Shown here: piece by piece, positions 33,279 through 43,335 of the stretch
Position numbering within the stretch: the stretch's first letter is position 1
How the letters are laid out: each line of letters opens with the position of its first letter
Source: DASTHG01 sp035491895
GTDB lineage: Bacteria > Gemmatimonadota > Gemmatimonadetes > Gemmatimonadales > GWC2-71-9
DNA length: 64,000 nucleotides
Direction of reading: 5' to 3'
Assembly: GCA_035491895.1 (NCBI GenBank)
Contig: DATJJY010000008.1
Location: forward strand, 1 to 64,000
Notes under the pieces: generated by a model
The model's database searches: none
What the model saw: the letters and a program-made list of their open reading frames with translations, nothing else
What the model was told of the DNA's origin: nothing
Program-made: the position numbers and the translations under genes

Positions 33279-33869
33279 TCACGCTTCTGCGTGAGCGACG
33301 CGGAGGAAGTTCTCCAGCAGTCTCTTGCCGTGCTCCGTCCCGATCGACTCGGGATGGAACTGCACGCCATACAGCGGGAACTGGCGGTGCTTCATCGCCA
33401 TGATTTCGCCGCCCTTGCCGCGGTCTCCCGACCAGGCGGTGACGATCAGGTCGTGGGGTAATCCGGCCCATTCGACGATCAGCGAGTGATAGCGCATCGC
33501 GGTGAACGGCGAGGGAATGCCGTCGAACAGCTCGTCCTCCTGGTGCTCCACCGGGCAGGTCTTCCCGTGCATGAGCCGGTCGGCGCGCACCACACGCGCC
33601 CCGAATGCCTCACCGATCGCCTGGTGGCCGAGGCAGACACCGAGCACCGGGACACGACCGGCCAGCGCCTGGACCAGGGGGACGAGGATGCCGGCGTTGC
33701 CGGGGACTCCGGGGCCGGGTGACAGCACCGCCGCGTCGGGTTTGAGCGCCAGCGCGTCGGCGACCGTAAGGGCGTCGTTGCGATAGACGACGGGCTGCTC
33801 GCCCAACTCGCCCAGGTATTGCACCAGGTTGTAGGTGAAGGAATCGTAGTTGTCGAGCACCAGTAGCAT
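33279..33869 (-). CDS. Anthranilate/aminodeoxychorismate synthase glutamine amidotransferase
   Basis: 196 residues. Class-I glutaminase: LVLDNYDSFTYNLVQYL at the N-terminus, nucleophile Cys in VLGVCLGHQAIGEAFG (about 79) and the catalytic His/Glu in GVQFHPESI (about 170). It delivers ammonia to TrpE or PabB; the sequence alone does not separate TrpG from PabA, and no trpE or pabB partner lies in the window. It may serve both pathways. Confidence 0.93.
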   Translation of the reverse strand: MLLVLDNYDSFTYNLVQYLGELGEQPVVYRNDALTVADALALKPDAAVLSPGPGVPGNAGILVPLVQALAGRVPVLGVCLGHQAIGEAFGARVVRADRLMHGKTCPVEHQEDELFDGIPSPFTAMRYHSLIVEWAGLPHDLIVTAWSGDRGKGGEIMAMKHRQFPLYGVQFHPESIGTEHGKRLLENFLRVAHAEA

Positions 33870-33878
33870 GGCGGGAAA

Positions 33879-34478
33879 CTAACCTGACAGGTCCAGGGCT
33901 TCGAGGCGGTCCAGCTCGCTGATCAGCTCGTGCCCGAAGTAGTACGCGATTTCGGAGCGAACGCCGCGGTACAACGTCGGCCCGGAGTCCAGACACACCA
34001 GGGTCCCGTCGGCCGCCTCGTGCGCCGGGCACAGCACGCCGTCCTCGAAGGTGAGGGGGAAGAGGACGTCGACGATCGACTTCAGCTCGCGGTGCTCGAT
34101 CCCCTGCTCTACGCAGAAGGCATGCAGCCGGCAGCCCCTTCCGCGGCGGTTCAGGAAGACGCAGGTGCCATCGACGACGCGTGTACGCCACGTCTCCCCG
34201 CCCGGGACGTCATGGTCTCTTTCCACCTCACCGGTGAACCATCGGTCACGCGGGACGCCGAGGTAGGCCTCCAGCGCATCGGCGTGGGCGAGGATGCGAT
34301 CCACGTGATAGCGGTCGACATCCACCCCGAACTGGCAGCACCAGTCGTGGCAGAAGTCGCACTCGAGGCAATGGGTGAAATAGCGGCGCCGGAAGATCGC
34401 GGGATCGACGGAGCGCAGCACGGGAGCGCCGTAGCGGGCGGTAAAGGCGCGCGGCAGTGCTATGAGCGTTGCGGACAT
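33879..34478 (-). CDS. Cysteine-rich YkgJ/DUF3109-like protein
   Basis: 199 residues. An N-terminal cluster CLECDFCHDWCC (about residue 37) and further cysteines (CVFLNRRGRGCRLHAFC, about 105-121; LCPAHE, VCLD) suggest a metal site of the YkgJ type, annotated as zinc- or iron-chelating. Function unknown. It is 9 bases upstream of the amidotransferase and overlaps the acetyltransferase stop, so the three form one transcript unit. Confidence 0.75.
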   Translation of the reverse strand: MSATLIALPRAFTARYGAPVLRSVDPAIFRRRYFTHCLECDFCHDWCCQFGVDVDRYHVDRILAHADALEAYLGVPRDRWFTGEVERDHDVPGGETWRTRVVDGTCVFLNRRGRGCRLHAFCVEQGIEHRELKSIVDVLFPLTFEDGVLCPAHEAADGTLVCLDSGPTLYRGVRSEIAYYFGHELISELDRLEALDLSG

Positions 34479-34921
34479 CAGAGCGACAGGGCGTAGTGGC
34501 GGAACTCGAGGTCCCTTTCGTACCCGAGCGATTCATACAGCGCCTGAGCCGCGGTGTTCGTGTGGGCTGTGTCCAGCTCGATCGCGATTGCCCCCTGCGA
34601 CTGCGCGAATACATGGGCGGCTTCCATCAGCTTGCGGCCCGTCCCGTCGCGGCGCCGCCCTGGAGTGACGAAAAGATCCGACAGGATCCAGATGGGGCGG
34701 CAGCGGAGCGACGAGAAGAGCGGGTAGAGCTGGGTAAACCCGCAGGGGGTCGCCCCGTCCGTGGCGAGGAAGACGACCGATTCCCCGCGGGCGAGGCGGT
34801 CGGCCAGAAACCCGCGGGCGAGCGGCAGGTCGGACGCCCGGCCATAGAAGCCGCGGTAGGCATCGAACAGCGGTGCGATCAGGTCGACCTCCGATAGACC
34901 CGCACGGCGAATCTCGATCAT
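34478..34921 (-). CDS. GNAT-family N-acetyltransferase
   Basis: 147 residues. The acetyl-CoA binding segment LSDLFVTPGRRRDGTGRKLM (about 70-90) has the Q/RxxGxG/A pattern, and LYESLGYERD near the C-terminus is the usual GNAT beta-6/7 signature. Substrate unknown. ATG 34921 begins the conserved N-terminus IEIRRAGLSEVD. It is the first gene of the unit with the YkgJ-like and amidotransferase genes. Confidence 0.88.
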   Translation of the reverse strand: MIEIRRAGLSEVDLIAPLFDAYRGFYGRASDLPLARGFLADRLARGESVVFLATDGATPCGFTQLYPLFSSLRCRPIWILSDLFVTPGRRRDGTGRKLMEAAHVFAQSQGAIAIELDTAHTNTAAQALYESLGYERDLEFRHYALSL

Positions 34922-35031
34922 GGGGCGAATGTAGCGTGCTGGAACGGTGCGCGTCACGCGCGCTCGGCTGGACAGCCCGCGGCCACGACGGTTAGCCTCA
35001 TCCTCAACTCGAGAACGCTGGAGGGAGCAGT

Positions 35032-35475
35032 ATGCGTCGAATGAATCATGTGGCCGCAGGTCTCGTCACCGCGGCCGTCATCGCCACATTCGTGGCCTGC
35101 GGCAGCGACAACGGAACCGGTGGCAGCGCCACGATCGACCTGACCGGGAACTATACCCTCGTGCAACTCCTCCTCGCGGGAATTCTGCCGGCCCCGGGCA
35201 GCACCGGCACGCTGACGGCGACGACCGATTCGGTGCACGCCAACATCCACATCGTCAGCCCCGATACGTCGATCGTTCACGACACGACGCTCGCCTTGGC
35301 GGGGTCGTACCTCGCGAAGCAAGCCGGGGGGAAAGACTCGATATACGTCGTCCTGAGCGGCGCACTGGTGACGATACCCGGTTCATTCACCATCTCCGGG
35401 GCGGCGAAGGACACGCTGTCGCTCACCCTCCTGACGCCCGCAGGCTCGTTCACAGCCGTCTGGCACAAGACGTGA
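35032..35475 (+). CDS. Small lipoprotein of unknown function
   Basis: 147 residues. The signal peptide ends in a lipobox-like ATFVAC (Cys at about 23) followed by a Gly/Ser/Asp linker (GSDNGTGGS), then a compact beta-rich domain (GNYTLVQLL, GSFTISGAAKDTLSLTLL). The Thr/Asp-rich strands resemble lipocalin-like or YceI-like sheets but I cannot assign a family. A strong SD GGAGGGAG precedes ATG 35032. Monocistronic. Confidence 0.75.
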   Translation: MRRMNHVAAGLVTAAVIATFVACGSDNGTGGSATIDLTGNYTLVQLLLAGILPAPGSTGTLTATTDSVHANIHIVSPDTSIVHDTTLALAGSYLAKQAGGKDSIYVVLSGALVTIPGSFTISGAAKDTLSLTLLTPAGSFTAVWHKT

Positions 35476-35538
35476 CCACCGCGCGATCCTCGCGCTGAGA
35501 TTGGTGCGGCGCGGCGCGCTCGGGCTTGCGGTTCCGCC

Positions 35539-38500
35539 TCAGGCGTCGTCCTCGCCGCGGCGCACCCCTCCCATGTAGCCTTCTGCCAGCACCGCATCGA
35601 GCGTCGTCACGAGGTGGTCGGCGTCGTCGCTCGTGAAGACGAGCGGCGGCTTGATCTTCAGCACGTTGTGCAGCGGGCCGTCGGTGCTCACCAGCACGCC
35701 CTTCTCGCGCATCCGGCTGGCGACGTAGCCGGCCTCCTCGGCCGCTGGCTCGAGCGTCGTCCGGTCGCGCACCAGCTCGACGCCGAGAAACATGCCGAGG
35801 CCGCGTACGTCGCCGATCAGCGGGTGGCGCGCGCCGAGGTCCCGCAGGCCGACGAGGATCTCGCGTCCCACTTTCTGCGCGTGACTTTGCAATCCTTCGT
35901 CGGCGATGACGTCCAGCACTGCGAGTCCGATGGCGCACGAGACGGGGTTGCCGCCATACGTGCTGAAGTATTCCATCCCGTTCGCGAACGCCGCGGCGAT
36001 CTCGGGGGTCGTGATCACCGCCCCGATCGGATGGCCGTTCCCCATCGGCTTGCCGAGGGTCACGATGTCGGGGACGACGTCCTGCGTTTCGAACGCCCAG
36101 AAGTGGGTTCCGACGCGGCCGAAGCCCGTCTGGACCTCGTCAGCGATGCAGACGCCGCCGGCCCGGCGGACGTAGCCGTAGGCGGCGTTGAGAAAGCCTT
36201 CGGGTAACACGATCTGGCCGGCCGAGGAAAGAATCGATTCGCACAGGAACGCCGCCGGTTGGGTGCCGCGCGCCCGGATCCGCCCCACCGCTTCAGCCAC
36301 GAAGGTGGCGTAGCGCTCCCCCGCCGCCGGCTCGTCCTTGCGATATCGGCCGCGGTAGATGTCCGGCATCGGGACCTTGTGGACCCAGGCTGGAGCCCCC
36401 GCCCCGCCCGGTCCGTCGTGCTTGTAGGGGCTTACGTCGACGAGCGCCGACGTATTGCCGTGGTACGCGCCCTCGACGACGATGAAGTCGCGTTTGCCGG
36501 TGTAGGCGCGGGCGAGGCGCAGCGCCAGCTCGTTGGCCTCACTCCCCGAGTTGACGAAGTAGCACACGGAGAGGGAGGACGGCAGCGTGGCCCAGAGCCG
36601 CTCGGCGTAGCGCACGATCAGCTCGTGCAGATAGCGGGTGTTGGTGTTGAGCACCGCCATCTGCCGCTGGCCGGCGCGCACGACGCGCGGGTGGCTGTGC
36701 CCCACGTGCGGGACGTTGTTGACGGCGTCGAGGAAGCGGCGCCCGTCCTGGTCGTACAGATGCTGTCTCCACCCGCGCACGATCTCGAGCGGCCGCCGGT
36801 AGGCGATGCTGAGCGACGGTCCCAGGTGGTGCCGCCGCTTCTCCATCAGCTGCGCGAGCGGCTGGGCGGGCGGCGGGAAGCGCGACGGCGGAATACGAAC
36901 AATCAGGTTGGGATCGGGCGACAGGCTCTTCCACGCCGAGCGCTGGATCGGCCGGGCCACGCCGGGGAAGTCCCCCTGCTGCTCGAGCAGATCGGTCACG
37001 ATCTGGAAATGGAGATGCGGCGGCCATCCGCCGTTGACGTCCGACTCTCCCACGCGGCCGACGGCGCTGCCCAGGGCGACGGGCTGGCCCGGCCTGAGCC
37101 ATCCGAGCGAGTCGCGATCGAGATGACCGTACAGCGTGAAGAACGTGATCCGGCCGCCATCCACGGTATGGCGCAAGATGACGGTCGGGCCGTAGTCCTT
37201 CGGAGCCGCATTGTCGCGGAACGAATGCACCACCCCGCCGAGCGGTGCGAACACCGGCGTGCCGGGCGGGAGAAAGAGGTCGAGCCCGATGTGCACCGTC
37301 CGCCATTCGGGGCCGTCGTTCCCGTCGACCCGGAACGCGTCGCTCGTGTAGACCAATCGCGTCTCGTCGTAGCGTCCCACAGCCATCGTCGCCCCTGCTT
37401 CCGTGGCCGCGTCGCTGATCGCGCGGCCGAGGGCCGTGGCGTCCGCAGCCGCGTGCAGGTCACCGAGCAGCAGGCTCGGAACGGAGAGATCCACTACGGC
37501 GGCGTTGACACTCCAGTCCGGCGACACGACCGGCCCCAGCTCGTCGGGGTGCGCGGAGAGCCACGCCTCCACGGCGGGCGCGGTCGCGACGCCCGCGAGA
37601 CCACAGGCATCCCGCAGGACGACACGGCCGAGCCGCGGCGGGAGGGCGAGCAGCCGCTCGAGCGCCGCCCAGGCGGCGGTCTCGCTCACGGTCAGATAGG
37701 CGTTGTCGGGTACCGCGGCCCGCTGAATCGCGGCGTTGACGACGCTCACCGCGAGCCGGGTGGTAATGAGGCCGTCGAGCAGATCGCTTTCCGGCTCGGT
37801 GATCTGCCGGACGGACTGGTAGCCTGCCACGACGCGCGCTGCCGCGCTGATCGGGTCCGCCTTCCCGAGGGAGGCATACGCGGCGGCGATTGCCAGGTCG
37901 CAGATGACCGCGCTTTCCACCAGGTCGCCGAAGTCGATCACCCCGGTGACGCGGCGCGTCCACGGAACCTCCCCGCGCACGAGCACATTGTGGTCGTTGG
38001 CGTCGTTATAAATGATGCCGTTGCGCACGCCGCTCAGCGCGGGCGCGATTTCCTCGTCGAACCGGTCGAGCACTCGCTGGACCAGGGCGCGCCGCGCTCG
38101 GTCCTCGATCGCATCGAGGTGCTCGCGGATCCACCCGGCGCGAGCGAGGTCCCACTTGAGGGGCCGTCGCGCGGCGGGGTGCTCGAGCCCCTCGAGCCCG
38201 ACGTCCACCTGGGCGATCACCCGCCCGAGGCTCTCGAGCAGCTCCGGGGTGTGCGGGCGGACGTCGGCGAGCAGCGTTCCGGTGATCCAGGAGAGTAGGC
38301 GGACGTAATGCGTTTCCCCGTCGCCGTCCGCTGTCTCGAGGATCTCCGTGCCGTCGGTGGCCGGGAGCACTCGCGGCACGGCCACCCCGGGGGCGCGCTC
38401 GGCGAGCCGCTTGAGCGCGAGGTGCTGCAGCTCGAGGATGCCGCGCTCTTCACCGGCGTGCGAGATCTTCAGGACTGCGCGCCGGCCATCCGCGAAGCGG

Positions 38501-38627
38501 ACGAGGAAATTCTGGTCGCGCTCACTCGGCAACGGGCGCACGTTCCCCGCCCCGCCGAACCGCCGGGACAGGATTTCCTCCGCCTCGGGTGGGGATAGCG
38601 CGGGCTGCCGGAACGTGATGCTGAGCG

Positions 38628-38631
<4 letters not shown>
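35539..38631 (-). CDS. Three-domain protein: APH-type kinase, M23 peptidase-like domain, class-III aminotransferase
   Basis: 1030 residues. Residues 20-330 are an aminoglycoside-phosphotransferase/choline-kinase fold (NGIIYNDANDHNVLV catalytic loop about 206; VIDFGD about 230). Residues 440-590 carry an M23/LytM-like fold with HIGLD and HLHFQ zinc ligands. Residues 620-1030 are a class-III PLP aminotransferase (VNSGSEANELAL, ADEVQTGFGRVG, PLP-binding Lys in TLGKPMGNG). The kinase and PLP domains match the hydroxylysine kinase/phospho-lyase or ethanolamine-phosphate lyase pair, suggesting phosphorylation of an amino alcohol and then elimination. The M23 domain is unexplained. GTG 38631 overlaps the next stop. 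Confidence 0.88.
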
Positions 38632-39545
<914 letters not shown>

Positions 39546-39562
39546 GGAAGACCCCTCCGAAA

Positions 39563-40000
39563 TTACCGTCCGATATCCTCGTTCCACAATGCGGGTTGAG
39601 CGGCGATGAAGCGGGCCATGAGGGCTTCGCACCGAGCGTCGCGTCGCACCTCGACTTTCACGCCGCGCGAGCGCAGCAGCTCCTCTTCGCCGAGGAACGT
39701 CCGATTCTCCCCGACGACTACATGGGGGATGCCGTACAGCAGAATCGCGCCGCTGCACATGGCGCAGGGCGACAGCGTCGTGTACAAGGTCGCCGCCCGG
39801 TAGACGGCGGCCGACTGGCGGCCACCGCGCTCGAGCGCGTCCATTTCGGCATGGAGCACGGCGCTGCCCTGCTGCACCCGGCGGTTGTGCCCCCGGCCAA
39901 GGATCTTTCCGTCGTGCACCAGGACGGAGCCGATCGGGATACCGCCTTCCGCTGCGCCTCGCTCCGCTTCGTCGATCGCGGCGTCGAGAAAATCAGGCAT
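39563..40000 (-). CDS. Cytosine deaminase, FCY1-like (CDA fold)
   Basis: 145 residues. The zinc ligands are in VLHAEMDAL (His and catalytic Glu, about 50) and TLSPCAMCSGAI (two Cys, about 78). The flanks GIPIGSVLV, GRGHNRR, LYTTLSPC, YGIPHVVVGEN and the C-terminal ALWNEDIG resemble yeast cytosine deaminase more closely than TadA or guanine deaminase. It probably deaminates cytosine to uracil. It overlaps the BKACE gene by 8 bases and precedes the TIM-barrel gene by 17. Confidence 0.85.
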   Translation of the reverse strand: MPDFLDAAIDEAERGAAEGGIPIGSVLVHDGKILGRGHNRRVQQGSAVLHAEMDALERGGRQSAAVYRAATLYTTLSPCAMCSGAILLYGIPHVVVGENRTFLGEEELLRSRGVKVEVRRDARCEALMARFIAAQPALWNEDIGR

Positions 40001-40727
40001 CGAAGATGCGCCGCGCCGCCGTTACGAGCGCGGCGTTGCTCGGGGCGGGCGCTCCGTCGGGGAGCGTCACGGTGTCCTCGAACCCGATCCGCGTCTGCGC
40101 ACGCCGCTTCGCGGCTTCGCCGATCATCGGCCAGGCGGTCCGGTCGATGCCGTGCAACAGGCGCGGCGGCGTGATGCCCGCGGCGTCGAGCACCTCCTCG
40201 ACGTGGCGCACGACGTGCAGGGCGGCGTCCAGGTCCTGCGCCTGTGGCTCGAGCAGGATCCGGAGACAGCGCGGCGCCAGGCCGCTCGCGGCGAGCCGTG
40301 CCGCGGCCGTCGTGTTGGCGACGCCCGCTTCGATTCCGACGCTGCGCTTGAGGAGCAGCGCCGCCAACAGCTCCGATCCCGGCTCGTCGAAGTTGATGGA
40401 CGCGTAATCGGGATACTCGCTCCATTGCTCCACCAGCTCATGGCGCTTCTCGGTATTGGGCACGATCCACGCCCCCGTACTCACGCCGATCGGCGTATTC
40501 GGCACCGCGGCCCGCAGCGCGCTCACCGTCCGCGCCACGTCCACAGCGTCGAGGCTCTCGGCTCCGTGCGTGTCTCGCACGTGGACGTGGATCTCTTCCG
40601 CGCCCGCGTCCACGGCCTCGGCGGCGGAGCGGGCCAGGTCCGCGGAGCTCCAGGGAATCGCCGGGTGGTCGTCCCGGCGGCGGGCTCCATTCAGCGCGGC
40701 CTGGAGCAGCGCCGGCGCGCCGCTCAA
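39993..40727 (-). CDS. BKACE (beta-keto acid cleavage enzyme, DUF849) family protein
   Basis: 244 residues. TIM-barrel Zn enzyme features include EIHVHVRDTHG (metal His pair, about 45), GVSTGAWI (about 80) and SINFDEPG (about 112). It is somewhat shorter than usual (about 270-310), lacking part of the N-terminal ALNGARR-preceding strand. The family condenses 3-keto acids with acetyl-CoA. TTG 40727 overlaps the upstream micro-gene stop as TTGA. Substrate unknown; it may act in the same catabolic unit as the aminotransferase fusion. Confidence 0.82.
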   Translation of the reverse strand: MSGAPALLQAALNGARRRDDHPAIPWSSADLARSAAEAVDAGAEEIHVHVRDTHGAESLDAVDVARTVSALRAAVPNTPIGVSTGAWIVPNTEKRHELVEQWSEYPDYASINFDEPGSELLAALLLKRSVGIEAGVANTTAAARLAASGLAPRCLRILLEPQAQDLDAALHVVRHVEEVLDAAGITPPRLLHGIDRTAWPMIGEAAKRRAQTRIGFEDTVTLPDGAPAPSNAALVTAARRIFDA

Positions 40728-40843
40728 CGGGGTTGCGGTGGATTGGGTTGCACGAGAAAGCGCTCCGCACCCACCACCGCGAGCAGCGACAACGCGGCCG
40801 CACCCACGGCGCCGCGTGTGGCCCAGCGAATCGTGTTGGTCAT
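40724..40843 (-). CDS. 39-aa single-TM micro-protein coupled to BKACE
   Basis: ATG 40843 to TGA 40724. The peptide has a basic N-terminus (MTNTIRWATR), one hydrophobic segment (GAVGAAALSLLAVVGA) and a Pro-rich tail. A purine-rich SD (GGGGGAG) abuts the ATG, and the stop overlaps the BKACE TTG start (TTGA), the same coupling used by the following genes. It may be a real membrane micro-protein or a translated leader that delivers ribosomes to a weak TTG start. Confidence 0.45.
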   Translation of the reverse strand: MTNTIRWATRGAVGAAALSLLAVVGAERFLVQPNPPQPR

Positions 40844-40879
40844 CTCCCCCAAGGTACTCTCAGGGCGTTGGAGGCGGCA

Positions 40880-40915
40880 CAGCCGGGCCGCCCACGACTA
40901 ACGGCGACCCGGCTG
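40880..40915 (-). terminator. Hairpin after the outer-membrane barrel gene
   Basis: CAGCCGGG (40880-40887) pairs with CCCGGCTG (40908-40915), extended by GCC/GGC inside. It lies 15 bases past the barrel gene stop on the minus strand and before the BKACE unit. There is no U tract, so termination may be weak or Rho-assisted. Confidence 0.4.
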
Positions 40916-40929
40916 GTAATGCAGGCTAG

Positions 40930-41514
40930 CTAGAAGGAAAGCCCGGCGAGAACCAGGAACGACCGGGTCTTATAACTCTGCGAAGAAGTGACGGTGCTGA
41001 GCTTCAGGTCGTTGAGCCCATAGATATAGCGGCCTTCGAGGGTGAACCCGCTCCGCGCGCCCAGCCGCACGCCACCGCCCAGGACCGCGGAATATGTCGT
41101 CTTGGGGCGCCCGTTGCTCGGACAGGTGGCGCCGCCGCCGGCGTTACAGTTCACTTCGAACGAGAATTGTGGACCGGCGTAGGCGAACGGGGAGATTCCG
41201 GGCGTCGGAAGCCCGACGCGCAGGTACACTGGAAGGTCGATGTAATTGAGCTTCCAGGAATCCCCGCTTGTGCTGCTGACCACGCCGCGCTGCGCGTAGA
41301 GTCCCTCGATGCCGAAGCCGACCAAACCGGTACCCGAGAGCCCGATGCCGGCGGCGAAGCCGGTCCGGTTCTTCAGCGCCCCCGGGAGAAAGCCGCGGTT
41401 CGTCACGTTGCCGTAGGAGAAGCCGCCTTTGATCCCGAAACCTCCCTGTGCGCGCACGACCTGCGGAGTCAGCGCGAGCCCCAGGATTGCGATACCAGCG
41501 AGTGTGCGTTTCAT
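40930..41514 (-). CDS. Outer-membrane beta-barrel protein (PorT/OMP_b-brl_2 type)
   Basis: 194 residues. The signal peptide is cleaved near VRAQ (about 22). Alternating amphipathic strands follow, with aromatic-Gly motifs (FGIKGGFSYGNV, VGFGIEGLYAQRG, ISPFAYAGPQFSF, FTLEGRYIYGLNDL) and a C-terminal strand ending in LAGLSF, whose terminal Phe is the BAM-type signature. Probably an eight-strand barrel. GGAGGGAC precedes ATG 41514. Monocistronic. Confidence 0.88.
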   Translation of the reverse strand: MKRTLAGIAILGLALTPQVVRAQGGFGIKGGFSYGNVTNRGFLPGALKNRTGFAAGIGLSGTGLVGFGIEGLYAQRGVVSSTSGDSWKLNYIDLPVYLRVGLPTPGISPFAYAGPQFSFEVNCNAGGGATCPSNGRPKTTYSAVLGGGVRLGARSGFTLEGRYIYGLNDLKLSTVTSSQSYKTRSFLVLAGLSF

Positions 41515-41651
41515 ATGGCCTTTGTCCCTCCGTGAGGTTTTCCCCCCTCCTCGGCTACCCCCGTCGAGACGTCGGGTTGCCGCAGGACCTCTGGAACCGG
41601 ATGCAGCATGAAACCGGAGGGTCAGCCGCCCGCCCTAATGGGTGACGAGCG

Positions 41652-41861
41652 TCACTTTGTCGGTTCGTCGTCTTTCATCCACGCCTGGCGTGGAATGCCG
41701 GTGGCGGCGGAAAGACGCCACAGGAAGCGCAGCGGTCCCCCACCCTTTTTCACCTCATCTGCGGTGACTTCGATGGCGTCGACGTGCTGGCCCGACAGGC
41801 GTTGAATGGTTTCGCGCTGCTCGGGAGTGAGGACGATACGGACCGGCTTCTCCTCGGACAC
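41652..41861 (-). CDS. Small hypothetical protein (69 aa)
   Basis: 69 residues from GTG 41861 with SD GGAGGAAA. The N-terminal part (PVRIVLTPEQRETIQRLSGQ) reads like a short amphipathic DNA-binding or antitoxin-like helix, but nothing conclusive is present. No partner toxin adjoins it. The stop codon lies in a small dyad (TGACG..CGTCA). The 137-base gap to the barrel gene holds only that gene's leader. Confidence 0.6.
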   Translation of the reverse strand: MSEEKPVRIVLTPEQRETIQRLSGQHVDAIEVTADEVKKGGGPLRFLWRLSAATGIPRQAWMKDDEPTK

Positions 41862-41953
41862 GGTTTCCTCCAGGCGGAACGGAAAACAAATCGCGGCGAC
41901 CAGGAGAGAGTCTACCGCGACCGTGTCACAAAATCGTCACAGCGATCGAATCG

Positions 41954-42641
41954 TCAGTCGAGTATCTCCACGGTGGCGACGTCGGTGCGGCCTTCGTACA
42001 GCGAAAAGATCGCGCCCGGCTTGAGGCGGTGGTGCGGAGCCGCATCGGCGAGAAAGCGGATGCGCGCTTCGGCCGGGTTGCGCTGCAGCACGGGGGGAGC
42101 GTCGAAGGCGCAGACGACGCTCCAGGCATCGTTGGGCCAGCTCGAGTCTTCGTCGAAGCGGGCGATGGTGGCGTACTGCAGGCCGGTGGGCAACGAACCG
42201 GGACCGCCGACGCGAGGTGCCCAGGTAATACGTGCGCGATGCTGCGTCACAGCGAGCTCCACTTCTCTGGTGGTGAGGGCTGCAGCAAAGCTGACCCGGT
42301 GCCCGAGTGATTTCAAGAGGCGCGCGCGTTTCGACGTGGCGCGCGGGTGTCGCCTGCGTGCAACGGATTCGCGGACAGGTCGGATCGCCGCGGCGTACGA
42401 TTCGCGGACGAGCGCCGCGACACCGCGATCCGCGTCAGTCGGAGTCGCGAGCCGGAAATGGACGCCGTATCCCAGACGACCGTAGTCCTCGATGCGCACG
42501 CGGGCGTTGCCGCACCCGGCGCCTGAGCCACAACCCGACGTCGAGCCACTCTCCATGCACCACGACCGAGGCGAAGCGCACGCGGGCCTGCAGCACGATG
42601 CGAGTCGCCTGGGCGTACACGGTGACCGGTCCGGCGGTCAC
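41954..42641 (-). pseudogene. DUF5655-like gene, frameshifted
   Basis: From GTG 42641 (overlapping the VIT stop as GTGA) one frame encodes TVYAQATRIVLQARVRFASV and DVGLWLRRRV. Near 42500-42530 the homology jumps one base into a second frame that continues ARVRIEDYGRLGYGVHFRL and VAALVRESYAAAIRP to a stop at 41954. Together these look like one DUF5655-type domain followed by about 100 further residues with AWSVVCAF and a C-terminal LYEGRTDVATVEIL. The tail may have been a separate gene starting at GTG 42262. A one-base insertion or a sequencing error explains the shift. Confidence 0.6.
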
Positions 42642-43330
42642 CCGGCGGCGCCGAAGAGCGCTCCTGCAGCCGCGGTGACAGCCATCGCCAGGGCACTCCA
42701 CAGCGTGACGCGCGCGGCGCCGATGAGGGGGCGCGCTCCCCCGACGCGCGCGGCGAGGCCGCCCAGCAGGGCGAGCAGCACGAGGCAGGTGACGGCGACG
42801 ATTGGAACGATGTGCACCATCGGGCTCACGACACCGGTGACGAGCGGCACTGCCGCCCCGACCGCGAAGCTCGCCGCCGAGGCCAGCGCCGCCTGCAACG
42901 GACGGGCGCGGAGCTCCTCGGTGATGCCGAGCTCTTCACGTGCGTGCGCCCCCAAGGCGTCGCGACCCATCAGCTGCGTAGCGACCTGCTCGGCGAGGGC
43001 CCGATCCAACCCCCGGTCCAGATAGATCTTCACCATCTCGGTGTGCTCGGCAGCCGGATCCTCGGCCAGCTCACGCCGTTCCCGCTCGATGTCGGCCCGC
43101 TCGGTGTCCGACTGTGAGCTGACCGACACGTACTCTCCGGCTGCCATGGACATGGCACCGGCGACGAGGCCGGCCAGCCCCGCGACGAGAACGGCGGACC
43201 GCGAGCCGTGCGCCGCCGCCACGCCGATAATCAGGCTCGCCGTGGAGACGATGCCGTCATTCGCCCCCAGCACCGTGGCCCGGAGCCATCCGACGTGCTC
43301 AGTGCGATGGGTTTCTTTGTGCCGTCGCAT
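42638..43330 (-). CDS. VIT1/CCC1-family Fe2+/Mn2+ transporter
   Basis: 230 residues. The N-terminus WLRATVLGANDGIVSTASLIIGVAAA and the following AGAMSMAAGEYVSVSSQSDTERADI are the VIT family signatures. A cytoplasmic Glu-rich metal-binding helical region (about 70-130) and three more TM helices at the C-terminus follow. It exports or stores Fe2+/Mn2+. ATG 43330 lies six bases after the acetyltransferase stop. Confidence 0.93.
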   Translation of the reverse strand: MRRHKETHRTEHVGWLRATVLGANDGIVSTASLIIGVAAAHGSRSAVLVAGLAGLVAGAMSMAAGEYVSVSSQSDTERADIERERRELAEDPAAEHTEMVKIYLDRGLDRALAEQVATQLMGRDALGAHAREELGITEELRARPLQAALASAASFAVGAAVPLVTGVVSPMVHIVPIVAVTCLVLLALLGGLAARVGGARPLIGAARVTLWSALAMAVTAAAGALFGAAG

Positions 43331-43335
43331 GGCGA

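Noticed and set aside
33279..33869. Part of a tryptophan biosynthesis operon
   Set aside because: No other trp gene adjoins it; its neighbours are a YkgJ-like protein and an acetyltransferase.
36259..38298. 679-codon plus-strand open frame opposite the fusion gene
   Set aside because: Arg/Asp/Gly-rich shadow without recognisable domains; the minus-strand protein is fully supported.
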